A stretch of 64,000 bases of DNA from Climacium dendroides (taxonomy: Eukaryota; Streptophyta; Bryopsida; Hypnales; Climaciaceae), in the NCBI GenBank assembly GCA_950106755.1, contig OX467090.1:4154001-4218000 (forward strand), in the 5' to 3' direction. The notes under the pieces were generated by a model. That model worked only from the letters and a program-made list of their open reading frames with translations. It searched no databases and had not been told where the DNA came from. This document shows positions 12,705-24,052 of the stretch, in pieces. Every line of letters begins with the position of its first letter. Position 1 is the first letter of the stretch. The position numbers were made by a program, and so were the translations under genes.

Positions 12705-13638
12705 ACATTCACAATTATCCCGATCATACATCATTCCAAATTCTATCAATAAACACTTCACAATTCACTTAAACACACAATTTCCTTTATTCACTCCAAT
12801 TAAGTATACATTCAATCAATCAATCACACACTCAACATAATGACATAAACTCACAATTATAAACATCCACTTTATTTCATCACAAACACAAAATTACAAC
12901 ACACAATTGTTTTTACTTTTGGCGACTGGAAGGAGTCCCTACATACTGAGGTCAACTGAAAAACAATTGGAAACTCACAGCCTATAAGCTTAGGATTTCC
13001 AAACGATATAACTACCAATTGGAAACTAAATCCTTTTACATCACAATTTGGTTGAATTCCAATCTCAATTGGCAACTACCGATAGTAAGCTTCTAATTTA
13101 CACTACTTATTAGTAAAAGTTACTAATAAATATGTGAAACCACCAATTGGCCAAAAAAATCCGATTTAGACTACATGAATTGTGTGATGTCCAAATGAAG
13201 TCATTTTAGAATCTTTTATTACTTTTTCAAAACTCCAAACAACTCAAGCTAGTCAAAATCATGAGAAACACCAACATTTACACTTTTCAAATTTTCATCT
13301 ATAATTCTTTGGTTTACAATTTGCTAACTTTTGTGATTAATAAAAAAAATGATTGACTTTGATCAAATATAATTGGGAAAAAAACATTATATTGTTTTCA
13401 CATTGGTTTTAAGATTCTAAATTTAGTAATTTTTCTTAAGTCAGGAATTGTTGGATTGACCGACAAAGAATTCTAAATTAACTTGGGCCTCAAACTTTAT
13501 TTTTGGTGCAAATAGATAAAATCTAGATATAAAGGTGGTACCAACTTAATAGATATGGTCTTGGAGTTAGCACTCCCGTCCCGTCCTAGTTGCCTTCAGA
13601 AAATGGGTCTTCATCACGTGATTGCATCTCTTGAAAAT
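12705..13638. other. AT-rich interval without a recognised gene
   Basis: Short, AT-rich and CA/TC-rich. No ORF with coding character and no clear element boundaries were found. Confidence 0.5.
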
Positions 13639-13642
13639 GATT

Positions 13643-15281
13643 ATGGGGAATTTCATTAAAATGGCGATTATTCTGTGAAAATGACACAAAGGGAGATTGC
13701 AAAATGGAAAAAATTCGCAGAAAGATGGCACGGGGGTGAAGAAACATTAGAGTTGTGTTACAATTTGGACTTGTTGGAAACAAAACTGACACGTTGTCGT
13801 GATGTGGGCCGTCTACTATTTGAATTAGACATCTTGTTAGTTGAAAAATTAGTTGTTAGTATTGTATGTTGTGAGTTGCTAGTCGTGGGGTATGTAAGTG
13901 TTAGGAGCCTTAGTCTTGACTATGTTGTTGCCGGTTGATAACCGGTTGTTATTAGTTGATACTAGGGTAGTAGAGTTAGGGTTAGGGTTAGCCGGCGGCT
14001 AGCCGGCGGGGTTTGTGGTGGCTACTAAAGGCAAGGGCTGGTCCTTTGCTCTCTCTCTTTTTTTCTTGTCTCTTGGAGGGTTGGAGGAGGTGGAGGTACT
14101 TGAGTAAGTGAATTGTGTTGTTGTTATGGGAGGTTTATTTGAAGTAAAGTATTGATTTGGGGAGCTTTTGTGTAACATTTTGCAAGAATATTGGTTGAGT
14201 GCTATATTTTGGATCTGGGTTTTTGAAGAGTTGATACATAAGTGTGCCAAGTTTCAAATCTAGATCTACTATGGAGAAAAAATTATGAGGCGTTGAAGTG
14301 GAGGTGTTTGGATTTCAAGGCAGCCAAGGAGGGTATATAGAGGAGCGTCATTCTTATTGGATTTTTGTGATATGAATGTGAAACTTGGAGGGTACTCTTC
14401 TTATCTTATCTTCTACTTTGTGCCAAAATTTTAGCTTCAATGGACTTAAGATTAAAGAGTTGTGTACAAAATACAACCAGGGTGTGGAGGCAGTGAAGGT
14501 TTAGAAAGTCAGTATTGAGGTAATGTCCACCAAAGTTGGACAGTATATTAGATTGAGTTGAAAGTTGGTATAGGAGTATTTAAGTAGTTGATCTACAATG
14601 TGTCCAATAGTTATGCTAGATCAAAGTTAGATATGAGAGTTTAGGGAAATTTGATAAGGGTTAGGAAGTCAGTATTGGGGTAATGTCCACCAAAGTTGGA
14701 CAGTATCTTAGATTGATTTGAAAGTTGGCATAGGAGTATTTAAGTAGTTTATCTACAATGTGGCAAAGTTTCAAGTCATTTGGAACTACTGTCCAATAGT
14801 TATACTAGATCAAAGTTAGGTATGAGAGTTTAGGGAAATTTGACAAGGGTTAGGAAGTCAGTATTGGGGTAATGTCCACCAAAGTTGGACAGTATCTTGG
14901 ATTGAGTTGAAATTTGGTATGGGAGTATTTAGGTAGCTGATCTATAATGTGACAAAGTTTCAAGTCATTTGAAGCTACTGTCCAATAATTATGCTAGATC
15001 AAAGCTAGATATGACAATTTCTAGGTTATTAAAGGAATTATAGGATAGGGATTTAGGAATACAGGGACCTTGAAGGTAGGGTTATGATTATTTAGGGTGT
15101 TAGGGAGATTATTGATGTATACAAAGCACTTTTAGAGCAAAAGCTCAGTGCTATTCCGAACTTAATCACAAAACCTTGTGACAACGTCTATAAGGTTGAC
15201 ATGCCGAGAAGTGATGTCATATGTGCTCTTGACTCCTGTAAATGGCATGCGTAATATTGCCATTTTAATGAAATTCCCCAT
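13643..15281. mobile_element. 1.64-kb element with ATGGGGAATTTC-type ends
   Basis: Left end ATGGGGAATTTCATTAAAAT at 13643 and right end ATTTTAATGAAATTCCCCAT ending at 15281 are exact complements. They are flanked by perfect 4-bp duplications GATT (13639-13642 and 15282-15285). The interior differs from the 318-bp copies. It holds an 87-codon open frame (13675-13938, + strand, no recognised domain), a GC-richer GCCGGCGGCTAGCCGGCGG block near 13991, and tandem repeats at 14504-15010. It may have captured unrelated host sequence. Confidence 0.65.
14504..15010 (+). repeat. Three tandem repeats of about 160-190 bp
   Basis: The block beginning GTCAGTATTG(A/G)GGTAATG recurs near 14508, 14668 and 14857, giving periods of about 160 and 189 bp. 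The longer second unit has about 29 extra bp (a GTTTCAAGTCATTTGGAACT block), which is also in unit three. The repeats lie inside the 1.64-kb element. Confidence 0.8.
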
Positions 15282-15285
15282 GATT

Positions 15286-16837
15286 GTGTTTGTTGCCACT
15301 AGGACACAAACTCAACTAGCATTCTAAAGAGTTAGATTCTTTATTTTTGCATGACGTGCCATACTTCTTCCAATAAATTCACTAAGTGGATGGTCACTAT
15401 AGTTAAATTTGTTAAATTGGCAAGATTTTGGTGCCAAAAATTGTGACATATATGGAAGAGAAGGTCTAAATCAAGGATAGGTATGAATTTGTGTTTCGAG
15501 ACATGCATTCTAAAATATGCCAATTGCAAAGTTTTGGATACCGCCAATTTAAAAAATTGACCTCATCTTATACCATACTCAGCACAAATGTTGATAGAGA
15601 TCTCTTACTAGTGGATGTACACATTACATTATCTTCATTATTAAATTGGCAATAATCATTCCTTTGGGTTGTACAACAAAAAACTGATATCTATACTTGT
15701 CCTAGTTTGTAGTGTGAAATTAGTCCTTTGTGAAGATATGTGTTACAATTTTTGGTTTGTGGAATATTACTAATTTAACAAAATTGATGTTATGTACAAT
15801 TTAAGAAATCAATGCTTGATTCAATGTCACAATTCGATTGGCAACACAAATGTCTATACATGTTTGGTAGTCGGATAGTTTGTAGCAACGGCAACCTTGG
15901 GATGGCACTAGAAGAATAGTTGGGTGACCCATAGAAGAAAGATGAAAGGTACAAATGGAGCAATGTAGCACCTAAACTCTATGTAGTGAGTAAGTAGGGT
16001 AAATATGAAAAGATAAATTCTATTATTGGTCAAGTTCTTTTGTTTATATAAAAATAAATATTTGTTTAATCCATTAAAGACCATGGTCAATAGGAGGGGC
16101 AAAATGTTTTTTAGTCCCAAAATGAAGATGGAAATAAAAACTCAAGTGTGATGCTTTTCAAAAATCTATTTGTACCAATGAAATGGGCATCAATGCTTCT
16201 AGCTCCACATTTAATTTGGTTGTAATTGAAGGTTTCTTTATTAGATATTATAATGCATCTTTGTGCTTCTATATGCTCAGAATTATATGCATACAAGTGA
16301 GGGTTTTTTTGGGATTGTATTTCTTTATAATTCCTTTTGGTTCTTACAGGACTACGTATCTCATTTTTTAAAGTCATGATGGTAACCAACTTGTTGACAA
16401 ACTGTATGGAATTCTAGGTTGGAATTCCCTACACTCAACTTATCCATATCCAAATGCCAAAGTTTAGTTGAACCTTAATTAGTGGATTACTTAGTTGTTA
16501 TATACCCAACAAAAGAATGCCATAAGGTCCAGAACATAAAGAGACACAGAGAGAGTGAACCTCAATTTACATCACACCATTGCTTTCATAGATTACATAT
16601 TGGTTCACATTGAGGGTTCAAAATTGATGCAAACCTATCGTGGAAATGCACCAAACACAAGGACTATAAGTATTCTCATTGATTGTCCAAAACTAAAAGA
16701 TACCATATATTGAATCTAAGCGCTACATCATGTAGGCAGTTATCTAGCCATGTGTACTTGTTGTAATGGTCCTCCAAATGTTGAACATACTTGACATCTT
16801 TCATTTGTTCGCTACAATTCACAAAAGACTAGTAATG
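15286..16837. other. AT-rich interval without a recognised gene
   Basis: No supported gene. Short open frames on both strands near 15.3-16.4 kb overlap each other and show no motif. Confidence 0.45.
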
Positions 16838-16845
16838 AGTGGCAT

Positions 16846-16998
16846 CATGGTTGTCATACTGAACAAGTTACTATTCATTTCTTGTCATGTAGGACGAGTT
16901 ACTATTCATCAAATGTACTTGAGAGGTACATTTGATGAATAGTAACTTGTCCTACATGACAAGAAATGAATAGTAACTTGTCTAATATGACAACCATG
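16846..16998. mobile_element. Palindromic hAT MITE, copy 2
   Basis: 153 bp, almost a perfect palindrome centred on TGTACTTGAGAGGTACA. The ends are CATGGTTGTCATACTG and complement. Perfect 8-bp duplication AGTGGCAT on both sides (16838-16845, 16999-17006). Confidence 0.92.
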
Positions 16999-17006
16999 AG
17001 TGGCAT

Positions 17007-18540
17007 TGCCCTACACAAATGCAAAAGTTGATGGATCTGATATTATATTCATTTCATAACAATCAAATATAAAGTTCAATATTACAAGTAGATGCGCACA
17101 AGAGAATTTTGATCAACATGGCAAGTGGCTAAAATCAATATGTTCAAGCAACAATACATATACCACATTGTTCCCTATCTAAAAAAGTGCACTAAACTCT
17201 CAACACTAGCAAGTCCAATATGTTGGCTCCCTCCATTGACAAAGCTTCCATAGACTACTCAATCCTTTAAAATGGTGTGGCACTATCCCAATCCAATTCC
17301 ATAGCATTTACAAATGTTAGATTCACAAGTATATTAGACATTCAAGCTTTCACATGAGGATGCATCATATAAAACATACCTTTGGAGAACTTCACAATCA
17401 CTACAGTACTAGATTAGAAACAATATTAAAAAAAAAAAGTTAAATACTCAAACTTATAAGGAAGCCCTAATTACAAACCTTCCTCCAAAATCTTATTAGA
17501 AGTAGAGCCATTTCTTGGAGTATAGCTCAGGAACAAGAAATTGCCTATCAAATGAAGGCATGTCTTGGAGATCATTTACTAATGTCTAAAGGTAAACTCA
17601 ATTCCACCAAAATGTACAATCATACAAAAAATCAAACCCTCCACTAATGATCGTTTTGTTACAAGAAAAACTAGGAAAAAAAACAAGGCACATTGGCACC
17701 AACACCTATCGTGGCAATGAAAATCTTAGATTGTTGCTCCTCTAGCATGTTGCTCAATTCACATACACAATCCCGTTTTGTAGTTCCCAACTCACATTTG
17801 TCCCACATATCATTCATGACAATGGGCAAAATTGTAGTGCACCTAGCTTGAGTCCCAAACCCTAAATGCAAGGTTCAATTAATGTTCTTCACTCCAAATT
17901 CAATCCATTGCATGACTTCCCTCTAAACATGATGGATGCACTCCCTTGGGAAGAAAGTAGTCAATATATATAAATATACCAAATTCTAACATGGCATCTC
18001 AAGTAACAAAATTAGGGTGCAAAAAAAGGCTGAGATCATGAATACGTGATGGACAATAGGCTCACACAATGTCTCAGTGATCACTTATTCTTGCACTCTA
18101 CACCTACATTGATTGTGTGCGCTAGGTTCTTCCTTCCATCTTTTTGGTTAGTAGAAAATTGTAGTGCAACCTTCCGACACCCCTCTAACCTGTACAATTC
18201 TTCACCCGCCACGGAGCTTCGCACCCCAATCCCAAGCTCAAATTGATGCGGTCTCTCCACCCCAACTCCACTCCAAGCCACCATTGCAACCAAACTTCTG
18301 AATCCCTAATCTATGATTGACAATCCCAACTCATACTGAGGGAGTTCCCAGTCAGAGTTCGACACTCCTTGCGGATCGTCTTGTTAGTTGTTAGCGTACA
18401 ATGACCGTCTTCTTTTGGTCATCTTTTCACATTGATTGGCATATTTTCAGCCCACAAACCTTGGGTTTTTTGAACCCCTAAATCTCATACTTGCTCCAAA
18501 TTTCCCACAATTTGTCCCAGCAGGTTCATTTCAAAATTCC
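17007..18540. other. Interval with a possible minus-strand gene relic
   Basis: Mostly AT-rich. On the minus strand 17671-17871 reads MNDMWDKCELGTTKRDCV and KIFIATIGVGANVPCF, which has protein-like composition. The upstream segment to about 17935 continues in the same frame (REVMQWIEFGVKNIN) but contains a stop. This may be the remains of a gene. No family is recognised. Confidence 0.2.
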
Positions 18541-19017
18541 AAATTCTTTTTCGAGCTGTGGCTATCAATGAAAAAGTGACAATTTTGCTGGAAAGAGGTC
18601 GACCAAACCTTAATGGGTTAACACTGGGCGAGGGACGCTGGGACGGATGTCCTTCGTTTGTTGGACAGAGCCACAGAGGCGGGAGGCACTCAGCGGACGT
18701 TGCCGCTGCTACACGTATCCCCTGCCAGTCTGTCAGCACAGTCGAGTTGAACTAAAGAACTGGACAAGACACTGCCAGTACATCGTAGCGTGCCAAGCAA
18801 GCTGGTTTAATTTACTCGTACCGACACTTCGACAAATCGAACAGTGCCGGGTAGTGGCATCGTACGTTCGCGCAAACTCAGACTAACTCGCCGTGCAATG
18901 AAAAAATGCAAACGCATGTGGCTTGCCAATCTTATCGTTCGATACACGAACAGGATAGACACCTTGATAAGCAGATGGTGCATGATCGAGATAAATTTGT
19001 CCTAACTTTGTGCTCTT
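18541..19017. other. GC-richer stretch downstream of peptide gene C
   Basis: Distinctly GC-richer than its surroundings, with overlapping short open frames in several directions. It lies just beyond the conserved tail of the peptide gene at 19448. No protein family was recognised, so no gene is called. Confidence 0.3.
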
Positions 19018-19447
19018 TTTTTACATCACCAACTCGGAATTGGCTCAGGCCAAAGAATGGCAACTACTCTAAGCCAGGCCCCTTGATCGACAAAACGGGG
19101 TCCGAAGAATGGTTATATGAATGATCTACTATTCCGAAATGTCGAAACGACATATGGGGCCGGGTCAACTAATTTGACACCAGAAAAATATGCAGATTTG
19201 CTGTAAGGATGATCGAGGTCTCGAAGAAAATACTAGATCCCTCACTCTAGAGTCTGTAACATGATCGCCTCCGCGATCATGTAGATTAATTCTAGCTTTA
19301 GCAAGTGGTCACTCTGGGTGACGGTCATCGCTAGGTGTACAAAAATTGTTGATCAACAATTTTTTGTACATTGATCGCTGCATGTACAAAAATTGTTGAT
19401 CAAATCTCGGCACTTGATCTCCACAGAAGTACTCAAGTCGGATGATT
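19018..19447 (-). other. Conserved downstream tail of peptide gene C
   Basis: This stretch follows the stop codon of the minus-strand gene at 19448. It is similar over about 400 bp to the tails of the two other complete copies (41694-42110, 43381-43766). Shared landmarks include GGTCACTCTGGGTGAC (19307-19322), GAATTGGCTCAG, ACAAAACGGGGTCC and CTTTTTTTTACATC. Two hairpins are special to this copy: ACATGATCGC-CTCC-GCGATCATGT at 19259-19282, and TGTACAAAAATTGTTGA with its complement at about 19337-19371. It is probably 3' untranslated region. Confidence 0.55.
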
Positions 19448-19633
19448 TCAGAAGTCCTTTCCGGGTCTCCATTTGGAGGATCGTCCGTCCCCTTCACAGT
19501 CGTCGTCGCAGGAGCAGTAGTGTGAGTGAGGCCTCCACCGCGAGGATCCACCATCCTCTTCCCAGTTTCCGTAGTCCCGAGAGTAGGAAGACGGGTTCCA
19601 CCTCGAACCACCACCATCACCTTCAGCACCCAT
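19448..19633 (-). CDS. Small GDGGSSRWRP-repeat protein, copy C
   Basis: A 61-aa protein from ATG at 19633, chosen because MGAEGDGGGS matches the starts of copies A and B. An upstream in-frame ATG would add five residues not seen in the others. It has three repeats: EGDGGGSRWNP near residue 4, EEDGGSSRWRP near 25 and EGDGRSSKWRP near 47, ending GKDF. It has no signal peptide, membrane segment or coiled coil. Compared with A and B it has lost the two cysteines in the first linker (SSYSRDYGNW versus SCYAGDYEDC) and carries several other replacements, so its constraint may be relaxed. Its function is unknown. It is acidic and Gly/Ser/Trp-rich with an exposed Gly2 after Met. Confidence 0.6.
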   Translation of the reverse strand: MGAEGDGGGSRWNPSSYSRDYGNWEEDGGSSRWRPHSHYCSCDDDCEGDGRSSKWRPGKDF

Positions 19634-20008
19634 GAATGCAGACCTCACTAAACTCTGTCAAAGTCTACGAATTACTATGCGCAGAAATGAGCAGACAGGG
19701 GCAGAAATTGGAATGATCAGGATTGCAGGCTGAATCTGGCTCTGCAGGGAGCTCAATTTGCACTGACTAAATCCTATCAAGACCCGAATATAATACTGAA
19801 TTAAAAGTCTCCACCTAACTTAAGTTTGACTGATAACACGACTGACGTCAATCGCAGGGTCTGCTGACTTCAGATCACGAGTTGTGCATGTTTAAGTTGG
19901 GCCTTGGGATCGAACGAAGACGAGTGACTCCAGATCGATCAGAAGCTCTCACTGTAAGTTGGGAATGGAGAATGATGGGCACTGCGTCTCTTGTATGGAC
20001 CAGATGGA

Positions 20009-20101
20009 CACAGGGAGAACGGGAGGGCGATACGGGGGGGGGGCTTTTGGGGGGGGGGTTGTAACTACACCCCCCGGTATCGCCCTCCCGGTCTCCCTGT
20101 G
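20009..20101. repeat. GC-rich foldback upstream of peptide gene C
   Basis: The arms CACAGGGAGAACGGGAGGGC and its near complement, each about 31 bp with one or two mismatches, surround a spacer with two long G runs (about 20034-20043 and 20049-20058). A possible 3-bp duplication GGA flanks it. It lies about 380-470 bp upstream of the start codon of the minus-strand gene at 19633, so it could sit in its promoter. It could be a small CACTA-like foldback (CAC- ends). Confidence 0.65.
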
Positions 20102-20109
20102 GGAATTCC

Positions 20110-20945
20110 CGCAGTCACTCACTCAGGTCGGGACTCGGGAGGGTGGTGCTAAATTAAAGGCTTGAACCTGCTACAATTTCGAAAATTTGACTGCCTGGTC
20201 AAAAACTACACTGACCTACGTCGGTACCCCAAATTAGTTTAGGGAGGTGTAGAGAAACAAATTTTACATGGTCCCGAATAGGGGGCAATTTTTACATTTA
20301 CCCCTGGTTGGGGCAATAGAGGGGTCAGTCCTCCCTGGCCCGTCGCGGTCGCGGTAGCCAGCACCCAAACCGCATTGAACGGAAGTTTGCCGATGCGCAG
20401 GAAAGAGTGTGCCTGTTGCCCGAAATTCAAAATTTTTTAAAAATTCTTTAGGCACGCTCAAATTGAAAACTCAATTGCAAAGAAGAGTAAGGAGCAAGGA
20501 GTAAGAACAGTGTGACCGTGAGGCTCTGTCCACTTCAACCAAATCCCAATAGTAACGGCACTATGAATGCATTTGGAAAACTCGGACACAGGTCGATGCC
20601 ATAGTCTTTGTTCTGTCCAAAGGACAGACCCAGCAAACCTGCAGAGGACCAAAGAGGAATTATTTTTCAACGCCTTGAGTGGCTCCTATGTATCTAAGTA
20701 AACTCGCGACGTTGGTGTACTGTAACTGCGATTCGATGCTTCAATTGGACCAGGTAGCCACGCGTCAGGCTGTGATGGAGCACAAATTAAAGACTGGACC
20801 GGGAAGCCCCGACTGCGTCCAAGAAAGTCTTTGCATTTCCCTTACTTGCCGTGATCAGCTGCTACGAGAAAAAACTGTACAAGACGGTAGTCCAAGGTCA
20901 GCTTGGGTACAAAATATATTTTTACATTGGGAAACTATTATTTAA
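20110..20945. other. GC-richer upstream region of peptide gene C
   Basis: No gene is assigned. A block near 20770-20800 (GGCTGTGATGGAGCACAAAT followed by TAAA-GAC) is shared with 44687-44715 upstream of copy B, so promoter sequence is probably duplicated with the genes. A minus-strand open frame of 70 codons (20458-20670) contains an acceptor-like CTCTGCAG but no known motif. Confidence 0.3.
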
Positions 20946-20946
20946 T

Positions 20947-21240
20947 TTAACCCCTAAATGCCCAACATCTGTTGTGAGCTTCTTGGAGTTTGTTGAAAAA
21001 TATACCAAAAAATCAAAGTTTTGACAAGTTTTATCAATATTTTTAAAAATTGTGACCATATCCATTCAAACTAATAAAGGTGTGTGGATCACATAGGAAA
21101 AGAAAACACAACAATATACTTATGGATTGAAAAGTTATAACGTTAGTTCAAGAGAGTGTTAGAACTATGAAAGTGAATTGAAATCTTCTAATTCACTTAA
21201 TTTCTATATGTCAAATGTGAAATCAAGGTCCTGAAGAAGC
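20947..21240. mobile_element. TTAA element, left end only
   Basis: It begins TTAA-CCCCTAAATGCCC at 20947. Its body matches the reverse complement of 49705-50356, for example CATAGGAAAAGAAAACACAA. No right end was found; the end coordinate is where similarity fades. Confidence 0.5.
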
Positions 21241-21470
21241 TGGTTTAAAGAGTATTCAACTAAAAATAGTGCTTTGGTAAGATTTACCGACCCACCCCCG
21301 GAGCCTTGAGAACCACACAGAGCAGCGCCGGGAGGGGCCGTGAGCGACTCCCGTGAAGCCCCTCAGGCCCCGCCAGCCAGCCCAAGCTGAAATCTAAGTT
21401 TAACCCTAAGTAGTAACTATGCTTGGGAGGTCAAGAATTGACTTCGGAATGATTTTGAATCTACACACAG

Positions 21471-21610
21471 TAATGTAATATGGAATGGCCATTGGTTGGA
21501 GCATTATGGAGTCTAATCTGTCGTTCCCCAGCGAGAGGCGGGAGCCGCGAGTGGAGAACTGCAGATTACACTCCACAATGCTCCAACCAATGGTCGTTGC
21601 ATTACGTAAT
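21471..21610. repeat. Foldback of about 140 bp in a GC-rich island
   Basis: The arm TTGGTTGGAGCATTATGGAG (about 21492-21511) pairs with CTCCACAATGCTCCAACCAA (about 21571-21590). Pairing extends outward through TAATGTAAT and ATTACGTAAT. The spacer of about 40 bp is GC-rich (GAGAGGCGGGAGCCGCGAG). A GC-rich stretch of unknown nature lies just upstream at 21285-21390. It could be a MITE or a hairpin-RNA precursor. Confidence 0.6.
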
Positions 21611-22103
21611 CAGCCCTTGCGACAACCACCTTAGAGTTTCGTAAGCTTTTTCAATGCTATTCCTAGCATTTCATTTCTCCCTCGTCTATGCTTGCTCCGC
21701 TTCCGCGTGTTGCTCTTGTTAGGTTGTGAGTTGCATTTGTACGTTGGCCCAAGTTGCTACAGCACTAACTTCTCGTTGTAATTTGTTGTAATTGTTGTGG
21801 TCTCAGTGGAACTTGTTGAAATTTTTGTTGCCTTGTTATGAATTAGTTTACGTTTCGTTAAGAGATTACGTTTTTTCTTCATCAAACTGCTTGTGCTGGG
21901 AGTGTTGGTCCGTTGGGAGGATTATTTTGGATCCTGAAAAGACACCCAAAAAAGCTCATAATATCGAGTAGGAGCTCATTACGGATGAAGAAAACATATT
22001 ATTTGGAATGGAAAACATTATATAAAACTTTAGAATGGCTTGAAATCCATTGTGAAAGTATAATTCTTGGGGTACCAAAGAATGACTTCAAGTCAACAAA
22101 GAG

Positions 22104-22417
22104 TAAGGTAGGAGGTCCATAAATCAACCACCTAAGAGATAAAACTAAATTTTGGGGAGGTGAAGCTTCTTGAAATATTTTTTAGTAAGTTTTCCTCAAA
22201 AGACAAGTAGTTTCATGTTTTGTAGAGCTTTGTGGAATTAGTTATGTAATTTTGAAGTTGGAATGGCATAGGACTCTAAAATTGTCCACCTCCAAAAATG
22301 TACTATGATTGTTTGCAGATTACTAAAGGCTACAAAAAGGCAACACGTACAAATTGTGTATATTTGAGGAGGTGAGCAATTTTAGAGCTTATGTGCTTTT
22401 AGAACCTCCTACCTTTA
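22104..22417. mobile_element. AAGGTAGGAGGT element, copy 1
   Basis: The inverted ends TAAGGTAGGAGGT and ACCTCCTACCTTTA bound about 314 bp. A second copy is at 61230-61556 and a third, interrupted, at 62942-63130. The TA at both ends suggests a Tc1/mariner-type target, but this is not certain. Confidence 0.5.
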
Positions 22418-23497
22418 TTGGATGAAGAATTTTACTATTTCAATCCCTAAAAGATTAGGGCACGTTTTTGTCATACATTGTCTAAAACTTTTACTTCATG
22501 GGCAATGAGAGAAAAATGAAATAAAAAAGTATTTAAAAAAATTTCAACTATACACACTTGTAGTAGACTACTATGGGAGTAAGTGGGAAAAATTTCAGAA
22601 ACTTTGATCATGCACATTAATAGATCATAGTAATTGAAGTATCAAAATAATAATTGATCTTTCATTTCCAAAAGGGTCAACAAGCTTTTAATAATACCTC
22701 CTGGAATGAGATTTTGTACTACACTCGGTACTAAGTATGAATTTTTTTACAATTGCATCCTATGTAAATATTTTTTTTACTTGCCTACCAAATTTTAGAG
22801 GTAGCAGAGGAGTTTTGCTTGGAGTCTTGGACTTGAAGTTCCTCACTTTGCTTGCAAAAATTCTAAAAGTATAACTTTTGATCTAAAAACTTGAATAGAA
22901 AAAATATATATTCCAACAAGGTGGGACATGATTTCAAAAATATACCTTGCATCAAAATTTTAAAAAGATCCACTTGAAATTGACTTGGTAAGAACCTATT
23001 TGAATTTTCAATTGGCTGTTCAACAACCAATTGACCCTTTTGGGATTAATTCCTTTTTTTTTTAAAATGGCTCGAAGTGTATTTTACAAATGACGTTAAA
23101 TCCCTCAATATAATGTAGTACATTTTGGCAGAAGTCCTTAGGACTAGATGTGGGGACTTTTCATGAAGAAAGACTCAATGAATTTGATTTAAATCAACCT
23201 ATCCCAAGGTTGGAATAATATTTCTCACTGTATTTTGAAAACATCTTGATATTAATATGAAAAACAAATTTACACCTCAAGTGGTGCAAAATATCTAAGT
23301 TTGATCCCCACTTTGTGTCCTAAACCTCAATTTAGGGAGGAAACAAGTAAATGTGATTAGATAGAGTGTAACCATGCCTTCTTGTCATTTGAAAAAAAAC
23401 AAATTGAATAAACATTTAAATATATGCAATTAAGAATGAAAAGTGATCTATGGACTAATTGAGGGGTGTCATTTCAAGACTTACTATTATTTGTGAC
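22418..23497. other. AT-rich interval without a recognised gene
   Basis: No ORF with coding character. A TCAATCCCTAAAAG sequence near 22440 resembles a decayed left end of a TTAA element. Confidence 0.4.
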
Positions 23498-24052
23498 TTA
23501 ACCCCTAAACGGTGTTTGGACTAGAGATCCCATACCTACCCACAAACTAAAACTCCTCACAACTATCATCTCATCAATTGAAACACTAGTAGAAAACGCA
23601 GGGATTTCAACAGAATTCTGTTGTTTCGGTCCCATTGTTTCGGTCACTGAACAACAGAATTATGTTGTTCAGTGACCGAAACAACGGGACCGAAACAACA
23701 GAATTCTGTTGAAATCCTTGTGTGTTCTACTAGTGAAATGAAATGATTCAAATCTTTCTATGAATATTTAAGTCTAGAGAACCAATTTCAAATTTTTATT
23801 TTTTAAAATATAATTTTTAAAGAAGTTTTTTGAGCTATCCAAACTGCCTACTAAATGTTGAAAATTACATATCATACAATAACTTTTTAACCATGTAGTC
23901 AAAAGTTATGAAAATTGTTGCACCTTAAAGTTATTCTTCAGTCACATATTGTGTGAGATTTTCAAAGAAAAGAAATAAAAATTCCATTTGTGGTGAGCTG
24001 CCCCAAATTGATACAATGCCAAAATAATAGTGTTTGGATCTTTAGGGGTTAA
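23498..24052. mobile_element. TTAA-flanked element with a CACTA insertion
   Basis: TTAA-CCCCTAAA at the left and TTTAGGGG-TTAA at the right. Its right half is close to the right half of 25644-26350 (shared ATATCAT(A/G)CAATAACTTTTT block). The CACTA foldback at 23584-23735 lies inside it. Confidence 0.7.
23584..23735. mobile_element. CACTA-type foldback MITE
   Basis: It begins CACTAGTAGAAAAC and ends TTCTACTAGTG, the classic CACTA terminus. It is a long inverted repeat (arms about 70 bp, AACAGAATTCTGTTGTTTCGG and complement) flanked by a 3-bp AAA duplication. It has no coding capacity, so movement would need a CACTA transposase from elsewhere. Confidence 0.88.

Noticed and set aside
13975..13991. 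TTAGGGTTAGGGTTAG, telomere-like
   Set aside because: Only two to three units, not the plant TTTAGGG form and without an array; chance or relic at best.
18046..18246. Overlapping open frames on both strands at 18.0-18.3 kb
   Set aside because: Open on both strands through composition; no motif or gene structure.
21285..21390. GC-rich stretch considered as rRNA or tRNA
   Set aside because: No cloverleaf, CCA end, intact A/B boxes or known rRNA core was recognised.
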